Below, piece after piece: positions 34,532 through 45,485 of a stretch of 64,000 nucleotides of DNA. The stretch is taken from assembly GCA_003013855.2 (NCBI GenBank), contig ML058507.1:2294001-2358000 (forward strand), read 5' to 3'. The position numbers were made by a program, and so were the translations under genes. The stretch's first letter is position 1. Each line of letters begins with the position of its first letter. The stretch comes from Liriodendron chinense. Lineage: Eukaryota; Streptophyta; Magnoliopsida; Magnoliales; Magnoliaceae. A model generated the notes under the pieces. The model was given only the letters and a program-made list of their open reading frames with translations. It made no database searches and was not told the origin of the DNA.

Positions 34532-36102
34532 TGTTCACTTCCCCAAGTGTAGGGTTGTGATGTAATACTAATCTCGGTAAGACCGAGGTCGATCCACAGG
34601 GACTTGTGTAAGAAATCACAAAACACTTCTAATGGTTTCTATTGAAGAGCTAACTAACAGAATTTTAGTAATTTGATGAATATAACAATTTTGAACTAAA
34701 CTGAAGGTAATCAATTAATAAAAAGGCACTAGGGGTTCAACGATCCACTTGTAGCAATCATTGATGCTCAATTCGCTGTGGTTTCTCACTTTCTCAACTA
34801 GAATCGAAATTAAGTTCTATCTAGTCGAATGATAGAGCAGTTAAAACAAGCAATCTGGTATATGTGTGAATCATGTATATGATTCTCTCAATTCAAACTA
34901 GGACTTGAGCATACTCAATTGCATAGGTTAATCCTAATTCCAATGGGTTAAGATCACAATCATAATCATCATTACCCTCTGTCACTAAGTATAATTAGAT
35001 CATGATTTGAACTTGATCCAAATCACATACACAATCTCACATAATCCAGAATTTTCAGAACAATAGACTTTTGGTGTGAAGCTCCCACATGAGGATAATA
35101 GATCTAGAGAGTATTGAATCTAATTCCTCGGATCATACAGGTCTAGACTAGCTCAAAACAATTAAGAACTCAAGCAATTCTTCTAAACATCCATGAGCTA
35201 TCATAAGATTAAGAAAAAACTACTTAGAACTTTATTTAAACTTTAAACCATTGTTCTTCACTAATAATCCAACTTGAAACCAAATCAAACGAATTGAAAC
35301 ATCTTAGATTCACTACAAGCTTCACCTCTTACCCCTAGCTAAGAGGTTTAGCCGTTCATGATCCAAGGAAATATGAAAACAATTAAACAAAACATAAAAC
35401 TAAAATAACAAACTAGGAGGAATTGTATAACTCCGAATCCGACTTCCGTCGTCTCCCACCGTGCTCAATCTCTTTTAGGATGCCTTAGAAAGAAGCCCTA
35501 GGTCCCCTTTAATAGAATAGTACAGAGAGTTTCAGATTGCGCAAGAAATCCCAGACTGCACAGAGAAAATCGGAGCTTGTAGGACACGTTCTGTTATGCA
35601 GACGACCAGTCGCACGACCGGTCTGAGCTCCTGGACAACCGGTCACACGACCGATCTAAAAAATGCAAAAACTATCTAGTGAGTTTTTCAGAAATTCAAA
35701 CCCAGAAATTTAATTCAAGGACCGGTCGCATGACCGGTCTGAGCAGTGGATGACCGGTCGTGAATTGTCCAGCCAAGTTTGCAGTAAGGCCCTCTTCTGT
35801 TGAGTATTCGGACCGGTCGGGCGACCGGTCTTGGGCTATGGACGACCGGTCGGATGACCGGTCTTCAGTGTATTCTTCTGCTTTCTTTCTTCTCTCCTTT
35901 GCTTCTTTCTTCTATCCTTTGACGCTTGGTCTTGTGATCTTCAATGCTTGTAAATAGTGTCTTTAAGTCTTCAATTGATGAATGCTCTCTCTCTTATTCC
36001 TATAACCACAAAAACCATGCATTAGTTGGGTCTTTAATCATGTATTACAAGCATAGTTAGTAATAAAATGGGGTTAGAATATGCACATTTAAGAGCTCAA
36101 CA
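34532..36102 (-). mobile_element. solo LTR, Athila-like family
   Basis: A 1571-bp LTR (minus strand TGTTGAGCTC...GAACA) inside the copia zinc knuckle. It is flanked by ACATG (34527-34531) and ATATG (36103-36107), a target duplication with one C-to-T change. No internal region is present: a product of LTR-LTR recombination. It carries GACCGGTC motifs (35599-35870), the core at 35672-35687 and TTGCGCAA at 35537-35544. Confidence 0.9.
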
Positions 36103-36840
36103 ATATGCCCAATAATTTAACTTCATTTTGCCCTTGTCCTTTGATTTGGATTTACAATGTGATGATCCCTCACCTCGCTACAAATTTCTTCCTCTCATAA
36201 TAAGTGCATCGGAGGAAGACCCAACATCACCACTCTTCTGTCTCATCGCCTTCAAATAGAGGGGTGAGATGATGGTCTCAACATTTATGGTTTCCCTGCC
36301 TATGCACAATGAGTTTCTAAGTAACCCATATGAACTAGGAATGAGTTCTGTAAGATGTAGGCTTGATACTTGTCCTTCATATGTTCTTCAATATCAAGCA
36401 ACGTGCAAATCAGCCGATTGAACTTGTTGATATGGTCATCCACATCAGTCCCCTCCGCCATCTTAAAGGTGAACAATTGCAATATCAGATACATTTGGTT
36501 CTCTAAAGATTTCTTTGCGTATACATTCACTAGCTTGGTCTATGAATTAGTCTATGTATTAGCCGCGATCTTTCCCATTATGATGTGATAGAGGACATCA
36601 TCCACCAGAAACAATTGTATAGAGGTTCTGGCCTTCCTGTCGATCTAGGTCTACTAATCTTCCTTCATAGATTTTGTTCACTTCCCAAGGGCGTGCTCAA
36701 CCCCTTGCTGAATTAGGATGGCTTCCATCTTCACCTTTCATAATTCCAATTTTTTTGTCGAAAAACTTATCTACGTCTAACTTTTTGCTCGATGTCATAC
36801 AATCGTCTCATATTCGAATTCTACAACCACCCAACAATAG
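36103..36840 (-). pseudogene. copia gag
   Basis: 36530-36300 encodes LFTFKMAEGTDVDDHINKFN and RLICTLLDIEEHMKDKYQ, the UBN2-type gag core of plant copia elements. Continuation towards 36103 reaches the first half of the zinc knuckle. Stops occur at both ends. Confidence 0.87.
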
Positions 36841-36851
36841 CTCTAATACCA
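36841..36851 (-). other. primer binding site (tRNA-iMet), copia
   Basis: The minus strand reads TGGTATTAGAG, the iMet site with one substitution, two bases inside the LTR. Confidence 0.85.
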
Positions 36852-36853
36852 TT

Positions 36854-37372
36854 TATTTTGAAACCTCGTGAAAGCACGGAGTATAAAATCAAACAATCAC
36901 CACAACACGTAGGCAATCAACACATAAGAGACAATCCGTTTTACATAGAAAAACCCTTGCGGGAAAAAACCATGGCACAAAGCGATCACTATGAATATCA
37001 GAAGATTATAAAGATGAACAACCCAAGAAGCAAAACCCAAGAGAAAACCCTAGTTCCCTCTCACCCAAAACTCTCTCTCACCTCAAACACGTTTAGAAAT
37101 GTCTCGGAACGCTAATTCCTGATTACACTCGTTTTTATAAACATAAACCAAAAATAGAAATAATTAGCGCAAAAACGTGTAACAAAAAATGACACAATCG
37201 ATTGCCCGAACCCAATGTCAGTCGCCCGATGACCATGGGTCAGGTCACCCGAAATGGACCAAAAAAGTCCAGAGAGTTTTAGTAAAAAATCAGAATATCG
37301 TCAATCGCCAGACCAAACTGGTCAGGTCACCTGAACCCCCTGTCTATAAACAGATTGAAGGCTTCACCAACA
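36854..37372 (-). repeat. copia 5' LTR
   Basis: A 519-bp partner of 23335-23848. It has motif clusters at 37195-37340, the core at 37267-37280, AGCGCAA near 37165 and a TTTTTATAAA box at 37132-37142. Confidence 0.92.
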
Positions 37373-38033
37373 AGGCTATCTTGGAACAACGACTTGTTCA
37401 TCGATTGGGCTTTTTTCAACCTTGGTGGTTGTAGTTTAACAACAGCTTGGTTCATCGCTTTTATCAACCTTTGTTACAAGTTGGTCGAGCGAATCTCTAG
37501 GCATGTCGTACGATGGCCCTATTATCCATCCGTTCGAGACCAAGAGATCTTCTTAGGTCCAGCGATGTAATCGTAGATATAGGGTGGCAAGTAGCTATAT
37601 TCTAATTTAATCGATCTGAGATGGTTTGAAGCATGGTGTTGGCTGATAGTTGAGGAGTCAGATTAAATAATAATAATCATGATGAATGTCCATGGTAGAC
37701 GAAGGATAAGCAGTGTTGTACAAAAAAAAAGTAGTGTTGTGTTGTATTGGAGTGGAGTGGGCTCGAGCTCTTCATTCTTTACTGAATTTATAAATGTATA
37801 AGGTGGTTTATTGGAGACTTATTTTGGAATCGGCCTTTAAGATCTTCTCTAAATTAATTGAAAAATTAATAGACATGGCTGATTATGCTTCTAACTCAAG
37901 ACATGTCTTTAAGATCTTTATCTAGTTGGATAATCGTCTAGCAATCATAACTGACTGTGTTTCTATCTTAAGAGGTGTCTTCGTGATCTTCACATAATCA
38001 ACTTAATTACTTTTAAACGTTTATGGCCATTAA

Positions 38034-38176
38034 TGTTCGTTGAAGTCGGAGTATTTGTACTTTCAATGGTCCTATAAATTACTGTATTTTTTTATTATTA
38101 GTTTATTAATATAAATTAGAAAGAGGGGTGTGATGTAACCCTAATCTCCCTATTAACCCCAAGTTGAAGTTTTACA
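38034..38176 (+). repeat. short 5' LTR of the second copia element
   Basis: TGTT...TTTTACA, about 143 bp, related to the LTR at 21251-21389. The primer site TGGTACCAGAG follows directly at 38177-38187. Such a short LTR is unusual for copia. Confidence 0.72.
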
Positions 38177-38709
38177 TGGTACCAGAGTGAACCAAATAAA
38201 ATGAAATAGAACATCTAATATCACGTCTTGAAATAAAAGAGGAACAATAATGTTTGGCTAATTAACATGCCTCATAATCAATTAAATTGACTGAAGACAA
38301 AGAAGGAACTAAAAGTTTTAAAGACGTTAAAGAAGGGTGACCAAATCAACTATGCCATTGTAGAGGTGATGAGTTACCATGATGTGCAATTTCATAAACC
38401 TCAAGATCAAAGTAGTAAAGTCCATGTGATTCATGGCCCCCACCAATCATCCTCTTTGTCTACAGTCCCTCGTCCAATGGTTGATCTTTCCGGACCTACC
38501 AATTATATCACATCACAACCGAAATCTATTGATGAAAAGGTTGGTCATCCTGATTCAGGCACCCTTCCATCTTCACCTATACTTGTGAGTCCATCCTCCA
38601 CACCTATTAATATTAAATTATTAATTGTGTTCTAAAATGGTATTTGTTCTTGCACCCAACATCCTATCTCTCACTTTATTTCTTATTATCAATGATCAAG
38701 TCCGTCTTT

Positions 38710-38884
38710 TCATGCTTCTGCTATGTCTTATCACATACATTTGTACCCACGAATTACCTTGATGCACTAGCACATCCCAGTTGGTGTAAGGCAATAAAGG
38801 ATGAGATGGTTCAAGAATGCATTCATTCGTAATGACTAAGCTGAAGAAGTTTACATGAAGTAACTTCTTGGATTTGTTACTCAG
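38710..38884 (+). pseudogene. copia reverse transcriptase start (second element)
   Basis: The plus-strand reading has YLDALAHPSWCKAIKDEM, the EAL..P.W..A(M/I)..E(M/I) block that opens copia polymerases. It is cut by the solo LTR at 38885. Confidence 0.83.
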
Positions 38885-40459
38885 TGTTGAGCTCTTAATT
38901 GTGCATATTCTAACCCCAATTCATCACTCATTATGCATGCGTTTCATGATTTAAAGACTAATCTAATGCATGGAATTGTGATTGTAGGAATGAGAAGGAG
39001 ACTTCACCAATTCATGGTTAAAAGAGTCACTTTGTATGCATTGAAGATCAATAGAACAAGTACCGAAAGGTGGAAGAAAGAAGCAAGAAAGAAAGAGAAG
39101 GGATGATGAAGAAAATCTAAAATTTTATGCTTAGACCTGTCTGTAGACCGGTCGCCAGACAGGCAGACAGATCGACAGTGTATTTTTTTGAACTGTTTTT
39201 CTCATCTTAGACCGGTCGCCAGACCGGTCGCCAGACAAGTCGAGACTAGTCCAGAAACACAAAAACTCTCTGGACAGATTATGCAGTTTTGAGACCGGTC
39301 GTGCGACCGGTCGTCCACAGCTCAGACCGGTCGTGCGACCGGTTGTCAGTGCAACAGCGTGTGTGTGAAGCTCCGATTTTCTCTGCGCAATTGTGTAATT
39401 CCTTGCTAAATCTGGAATCTTCCCCGCCAATCTATAAAAGGGACTTCTCCTCTTCATACCATGGAATGCTAGGACGTGGGGATTGCTTGGGAGACGGATT
39501 CTACTTCAAGTTTTCTTAGTTTTCTTCTTGTTTTAGTAGTTGTTTTTTAGGCTTCTAGTTCAAGGATGTTAGAGATGAACTAAAACCTCTTAGCTAGGGC
39601 TAAGAGGTGAAGCTTTTGATTTGTTTTTTATGGATTGATGCAACCTAGGTTTCCTTTTATGTTTTAATTAAAAAAATTTAGTTCAATATGAGTTTGAATC
39701 AAGTACTAGTTTGGTTTTACTTTGATCTCTTGATGACTCTGGGCTCATGTGATTCTTAGTGATTCTAAGCTTGGTAGCTTACCTTCTAAGCATTGTTTAT
39801 GCTTGTGTAATTCATTGATCTATCATCGACTCCGGGCATGGTAGACCCTTTGATTGCCTTGTGTACAATGGCCCGATCTTCATGCGGGAACTCATTCAAC
39901 TAAAGTTCTTATTTTTTATTATAATCTGAAATAGCTATTTGCTGATTGATTTTGATTTAATTAGAGTTCTAATCATTAGTTGTAATCAAGTCTAGTGACA
40001 GGATTTGATGAAAGTTATGGTTGTGAATCTCAACTAGATTGGAAAGAGGTTTAGCCTACACAATTGAGTGTGCCCAAGGCCTGAGTATTATTGTGGGAAT
40101 CAAATCAATGAATAAGCACTTATTTTGGATAATTGCTGATTGAACCGCTCTATATTCCGATCGGATAGAGATATGAATTCGATTCCGATTGAGTTATGAG
40201 AGACCTAGTTGTGTTGATGCATTGAAACTTATTAAAAGTGGATCCTTGGCGCTCTAGTGCCTTTTTAGATTGATATTACCTTACACATTCACTGGTTAAA
40301 CCCAAATCACTATTTTCTACCTTTAGTTCTTAATAGGATCTTAATTACTAGTTGTTTTAGATAAATTCTGAGAATACCCATTCATAAATCTCTGTGGGAA
40401 CGATACTCGGTCTTTTCGAATTATTACTACTTCGCAACCCTACACTTGGGGAGTGAACA
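38885..40459 (+). mobile_element. solo LTR, Athila-like family
   Basis: A 1575-bp LTR (TGTTGAGCTC...GTGAACA) flanked by perfect CTCAG duplications (38880-38884 and 40460-40464). GACCGGTC motifs lie at 39136-39352, a perfect core AAACTCTCTGGACAG at 39263-39277, TGCGCAA at about 39384 and CTATAAAAGG near 39431. Closest by eye to the solo LTR at 34532. Confidence 0.93.
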
Positions 40460-40464
40460 CTCAG

Positions 40465-40889
40465 GGGGAGAGTGGGAGAGTATGTAGACTTTGAAAAGTA
40501 ATTTATAGCTTAAAGCAGACTGCAAGAGCATGCTTTGACAAGTTTAGTAAGTTGTTGTTAATGTATGGCTTTTATAAAATTAAGGTTGATCACTTAGTCT
40601 TCATGAAATATAATGATAAGGGCACAGTATGATTTTGGTTGTATATGCATGTCTATGAGATCCTCATTATAGAGAGTAACACATCAGCATCTCAAAGCTC
40701 AGGAAGAATCTCTAAAAGCATTTTTAAACTAAGAATATGAGGCTCAATACTTCTTAGGCATTGAAGTCACCACATTAAAGTTTAGGATTAATCTTTCTAA
40801 AAAAAAGTATGTTCTTAATTAGCCAAAAGAGATTGGCCATGCTTGGGTGTAGACTAGTTGATACACCTATGAAGACTGGTGAGAAGTTT
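40465..40889 (+). pseudogene. copia reverse transcriptase middle (second element)
   Basis: Decayed but legible plus-strand blocks: FDKFSKLLLMYGFYKI, then FLGIEVTTLKFRINLSKKKYVLN, then a form of RLVDTPMKT in another frame. The YVDD region is too decayed to confirm. Confidence 0.78.
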
Positions 40890-41083
40890 ATTTCTTTTAA
40901 GAAAATAAATTTATTAAAGGGGAAAAGGAAGGGACTATACAGATACACAAATTCAAGCTAGCCAGCAACGGAGGAAAACATATATAACCCCTGACCGCCT
41001 ATTGTATACCCCTAAATATAAAGGCATGCTGGCCTAATCTACCCCCACTACCTTGCTCCCTTCTCTAAATACAATGGCATGCT
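40890..41083 (-). mobile_element. LINE tail insertion with 16-bp duplication
   Basis: A 194-bp insert between two copies of AGACTGGTGAGAAGTT (40874-40889) and AGACTAGTGATAAGTT (41084-41099), two differences. The left end is T-rich, so it is a minus-strand tail. After it, copia sequence resumes in order. Confidence 0.72.
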
Positions 41084-41182
41084 AGACTAGTGATAAGTTA
41101 TTGGATGATAACTAGGGAGAGTTATTTGATGACCCTAGTAGATATAGAAATATGGTTGGTAAGCTAATCTATCTTATAGTCG
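41084..41182 (+). pseudogene. copia RNase H linker fragment (second element)
   Basis: Reads GELFDDPSRYRNMVGKLIYL, the block joining reverse transcriptase and RNase H in copia. It resumes as YLTVARPHIAFAFSIMSRYI at 42029. Confidence 0.85.
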
Positions 41183-42028
41183 ATCCGTGCTTTATGTTTC
41201 GAAAGCGGCTTCTAGCTAGGGTTTGTGAGGTTTCTGAGCTGTTTTTCACTAAGGGTTTTTTTGTGGAGATCTGTGGTGCGATCCAATGGCGACTGAAATT
41301 ACAGCAGCAGATGCACTACTCTGATTCCGTAATATGTTGCATTGCATACTCCATCGAGGCGATAGACGTGGTATTATATAAGCGACAAGTTTCTCTTTCA
41401 GATATAATAGAAGCAGTACGGCTGCGGGATGAAGCTATTCAGAATGCAAAGGTGGCAATGACTTTTTTAAAGAAAGTTGATAAAGTTGGGTTGGCAACAA
41501 AGAGTTTAATTAGAAAGGCAAGGAAATTGGGAAAATTAGGCAAGTAGAAGGGGGCTTCCAAAGCCCGTGAGAAGGAAAAGGTAAGAAGATTCGTCAGCAG
41601 TGAGAAGGAGATTAGGAAGCTGAAGGAATGGTATACCATGCCCCGAGAGGAGGTGATATCAGAAAATTTAACATTCATTGATCCCGTCTTTGACGGATTC
41701 ATTGGAAATGGCTTCAAGGGCTTCAACTACCTTAAACGTTGAATCAAGAACCAGTCACTATCCTTCATCGTGAATGGACCATGGACACTTCAAGGGAAAC
41801 AGAAATAGCAAGTGAATATGATGATCAAGTAAGAGCAAGAAGCGGGGCCCGATGGTCTCACAAAGGAATTGAAGAAAAGGGAACTTGCAAGGCTTTAGTT
41901 GATCGCATTCTTTGTTGTCATTTGAACTTTGGCTAGGGATTCAATTGTTATGGACACTTGTAATTTGTATTGACATTTTATTGAGCAATCCATCTCCATA
42001 TCAATGTTCCTTTCTTAAATAAAAAAAA
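41183..42028 (+). pseudogene. retroposed transcript of an unidentified gene, with polyA tail
   Basis: An 846-bp insert with a 12-base A-rich end (42017-42028) and a 14-bp target duplication CTATCTTATAGTCG / CTATCTTACAGTCG (41169-41182, 42029-42042). Its start (CTAGCTAGGGTTTGTGAGG) looks like a plant mRNA leader. ATG at 41286 opens MATEITAADALL, but a stop follows. The main reading, shifted by one base, is lysine-rich and helical (EAVRLRDEAIQNAKVAMTFL...KLGKLGK) and then broken; its lower end contains TFIDPVFDGFIGNGFKGFN. I do not recognise the protein. It is either a processed pseudogene or an unfamiliar LINE/SINE-like retroposon. Confidence 0.7.
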
Positions 42029-42457
42029 CTATCTTACAGTCGCTCGACCACATATTGCATTTGCTTTCAGCATTATGAGTAGATACATACACCAGCTGAA
42101 AATTTCTCATTGGGAAGCAGTCCTCAAGATTATTAGATGCCTGAAGAAAGTACCTAGTTAGAGAATTTTATATCGAGCTAATGATCATTTTCATGTAGAG
42201 GCATTTTTTACGCTAATTGGGTAAGTTCTATCATAGATAGCCGATCTACTTGAAGATACTCTACCTTTATTAGGAAAAGTTTGGTCACTTGAAAAAGTAA
42301 AAAGTAGAATATGGTTGCCCATTTTGGCGCATTGGTCGAATACAAAGTCATGTAGCATTTTATTTGTGAGCTATTATGGCTCAAATCCTTATTGGAGGAG
42401 CTCCAGTTGTTTTCAGGTGGTTCTATAGATCATTATTGTGATAATCAAGTAGTAGCC
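42029..42457 (+). pseudogene. copia RNase H (second element), first part
   Basis: Continues the copia RNase H domain to the active-site block CDNQVVA, then is cut by the gypsy element. The remainder, HIENNLIFHKSTKDIEI, follows at 55774. Confidence 0.85.
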
Positions 42458-43064
42458 TGGCGCAGCTGTAAACGGGTTAGGGATCGATCACCGTCTCTCC
42501 ACTCGGATAACTACTCCGAATCCACAGAGCTATCGGGAATCCTTAACTGATCTTCTTTGATCTCTCGAAGGATTGCTCGAATCCACAAGCAAAGAAAGCA
42601 AAACTCAAATAGTGTTTTATAAAAGATGAATAATGATCCTTCTACCATGAATTAAAAGAGTGTTTAAAGGTTAAATTACGCAATAGAAACCCTAGGTGCG
42701 CAAAATTAAGAATCCCAAACGAACTAGGAAAGAAAATAACTTAAAGTAGAAAGTTCCCGCAAAACTGCGCAATAGGATCGCGCATGGTCGGGCGCCTGAT
42801 GGAACTTAAAACTGTCCAGGGAGTTTGGATGAAAAATTGTCTAATTTCGAGCACCCGGTCAGGGTTGGTCGGGCACCCGATGATATGGCCGGGCGCCCAA
42901 AATTCAAAAATTGGTGCAGTGACTCCGTGGAATAATCGGGCTCATGGTCGGGCGCCCGGCTGGGTTGGAATTTTTGGATTTGGGCCGTCAATTTGTCGCT
43001 CCGCTTGGCCTCCTTCTGATGGTCCAATTTCTTCATGTAATCTTCAGTGACCCCCTCTACATCA
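42458..43064 (-). repeat. 3' LTR of the CRM-like element
   Basis: 607 bp, TGATGTAGAGG...GCGCCA on the minus strand, preceded by purine tract AAGTGGAGGGGAT. GGGCGCCC motifs lie at 42782-42965, the core at 42812-42826 and CTGCGCAAT at 42765-42773. Shorter than its 672-bp partner by indels. Confidence 0.92.
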
Positions 43065-43318
43065 ATCCCCTCCACTTGAAAAGAACTCGACCCCGAGTTC
43101 TCGTTCGACTCAGACTCATGGTATTCAAACAAGTTTGCCACGTTGAACGTTCGTAAAATCTTGTATTCGTCCGGGAGGTCCACTACATAGGCGTTATCGC
43201 CTAACTTTCTAAGAATCGGTACCAGCCTAATCTTCTTCTGTTTTAGCTTGTTGTAAGTACCGGTGGGGAAACGTTCCTTGCGCAAATGGACCATCACTTG
43301 GTATCCTACCTCAAACAC
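42806..43318 (-). pseudogene. integrase C-terminal domain running into the 3' LTR
   Basis: The reading (VGYQVMVHLRKERFPTGTYN, LVPILRKLGDNAYVVDLPD, then FNVANLFEYHE) is the gypsy integrase C-terminal GPY-type and tail region. It passes through the purine tract as VEGIDVEG and stays open for about 258 bp inside the LTR. This overlap is a trait of CRM centromeric retroelements, whose C-terminal targeting tail is encoded partly in the LTR. Confidence 0.8.
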
Positions 43319-43381
43319 CTTAGAGCGTCGATGTTTGTTGGCGTTCTTTGCATAATTTTCATTCGATTTGGCGAGCTTATT

Positions 43382-43539
43382 CTATACTTCCTCATGCAAT
43401 TGTGTAATTCGCTCGGCCATGTGTTCCGCAATTATGCTCTTGCCCAAAAATTTTGGTAATGAAACCAAGTCGAGAGTGTGTCGAGGAACTCGTCCGTAGA
43501 CGATTTGAAATGGTGACTTCCCCTTGGATCGGTTCAGCA
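43382..43539 (-). pseudogene. gypsy integrase fragment, downstream piece
   Basis: Reads NRSKGKSPFQIVYGRVPRHTLDL, the S..SPF.VVYG block after the catalytic core. It is cut on its upstream side by the solo LTR at 43540. Confidence 0.87.
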
Positions 43540-45480
43540 TGAAATTACGTCGGTAGTCTAACACGACACCTTCATATGTGCGAAAGCTTAAAGAGCAACT
43601 AGAATTACGTCTAAGTCCTATAGGGGGGATAATTAGGACCTTTTGAAATTATTTTTGCCTCCTTACACAATTAAACTAAGTAAGCAAGAACACTTCGGCT
43701 TCCAAGCCTAAGTGGGTCCAATCACAAGACTAGCATGTTGTTTAAGCAATAAGGAACCTAGTCTAAGCATTCATAGATACTAAAATGATTAAACAAATCA
43801 AGCTCCTAATCTATGCAACCTATGTAGACTTATGAGAATAGATCAATGAGCTCAAATCTACACTACTAGTGAAAGTACATCTTGTGTGTGGATGTGTCTA
43901 TCTAGTGTCTAGCATACATACCTATCAAGCATACATAATTAACAATTAAACATTCAATGCTAAGATAACAATGTGCTCAATTCAATCACAAACACAAGCA
44001 TGTATAGTGGTTCAACTTTAGGTCTACTCCACTCCCAATTCAAGTACTCAACTTCTTTGAGCACACCGGCATTCACTATCGTAGGTTTTAAATGAGGTTC
44101 ACCTCTCAACCTTTACACAGAGGTTTTTTCGGTTCACCTCTCAACCAGAACTGGAGTTTTGGATAAAGGGCTAACTCTCAACCCAAACGGAGTTTTGGAC
44201 ATAGGCTAACTCTCAACCCGATGTACGTTCACTCCTGTGTCAGAGGCTCCCCCTTGGAGACTTTGTTTTCACCCGGCAAACGAGCCAAGGAGCGCCAAAC
44301 AGCCCCTAGTCTTTAAGCTGACAAACAAGCCAAGGAACGGCCAACGTCCCTACTTCGAGTTTGACAAACAAACTCTACACTCAACTCCCACAGGAATTGA
44401 GTGGAAGGACTCTCAACAAAGATAACCTTACTTGTCGGACGAGCCCCTTGTTCAGCACCGCTTCGAGTTACTTGATCTCCGCTCTCTCGTGCTTCAATCA
44501 GCTTCCCTTGCTCCCCCGATCGTGTTACCATTGCGTCGTCAATGCCTCAACTACACTTGATCAATCACCTTGCTTGTGATGCCTTTAAGATGCCCAAGGT
44601 GATAGGAGGGTAGGTTTGAGAACTCTACAACTAATAGAAATGGGTTGCCTAGAGTTACTCACCTACAACGATCTCATCTTAGAGATTTGGATAAGGATAT
44701 GACTATCAAGGAAGATCCAAACTCTAGAGATTAAGAGGGGATGAAGGTCATCTTCTTCATGAGCTTGGAATGCTCCAATCTTGTGTTAAAGCACAAGGAA
44801 GATGCCTTGTATAGGTTGGAAATGAGCCTCAAATGGTCTCCAACAATGGTGGCTTCACTCCTCTCAAAATTCCTCTACATTTCCCTCAATATGAGCCAAG
44901 CCCCTTTATAAAAAGGTTTGCAACGGACTAAAAATGAGCAAAAAATGGCTATTACCGACCTATCCCAAACGGTCAAGACCGGTTGGCCAGAGGCCAACCA
45001 AGACAGTGAAGTTGTTGTCTGGAGGGGGGGTCTGCCCGACTGATCAAGACCGGTCAAGACCAGTCGGCCCATTGGCCTGCGTACACAGCAGTGTGCTGTC
45101 CAGTCTGGGATCCAGTTCGACCTGTCTTGACCGGTTGGACAGGCCAAGCATTGTGCTGAATGGTTTGGGTTTGGATCTCACGGCACATGCAACCCCTTAG
45201 CCTACAGTTAGGTGATCTTTTGAGACACCTAGGGCCAATCTATGATGACGAAAGGTATTCCTAATATGGTCAAGGTCATCAAGAGGTTAAGGGTTTAGTT
45301 TTGGTCAAGGTTAAGGCACACCAAGGCATCACTTTTACCTATTTCTTCTTCCATGATGCAAGTAGGGCCACTTGAGTCTTCGGTCTTCATCTTCATTAAG
45401 CTCAACCGACCCTAGACTCACTGACCTAAGTGATTGACAAACAAGGTGCACTAGTATGCCACAGACAAAGTGCACTAACA
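43540..45480 (-). mobile_element. solo LTR of another family (about 1.9 kb)
   Basis: On the minus strand it starts TGTTAGTGCACTTTG and ends CGTAATTTCA, splitting the gypsy integrase. Flanks CAGCA (43535-43539) and CACCA (45481-45485) are a duplication with one change. It has no coding content. Near its inner end is AACTAGAATTACGTC, then AAGTCCTATAGGGGG. GACCGGTC-type motifs lie at 44955-45145. No partner LTR is present. Confidence 0.72.
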
Positions 45481-45485
45481 CACCA

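Larger units (their letters stand above)
23335..37372 (-). mobile_element. complete Ty1/copia element, opened by two insertions
   Basis: It is flanked by AGGCT at 23330-23334 and 37373-37377. On the minus strand the order is 5' LTR, iMet primer site, gag, protease, integrase, reverse transcriptase, RNase H, purine tract and 3' LTR, the copia order. Removing the elements at 25000-32471 and 34532-36102 with their duplications leaves about 4985 bp, a normal copia length. Many stops make it inactive. Confidence 0.93.
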
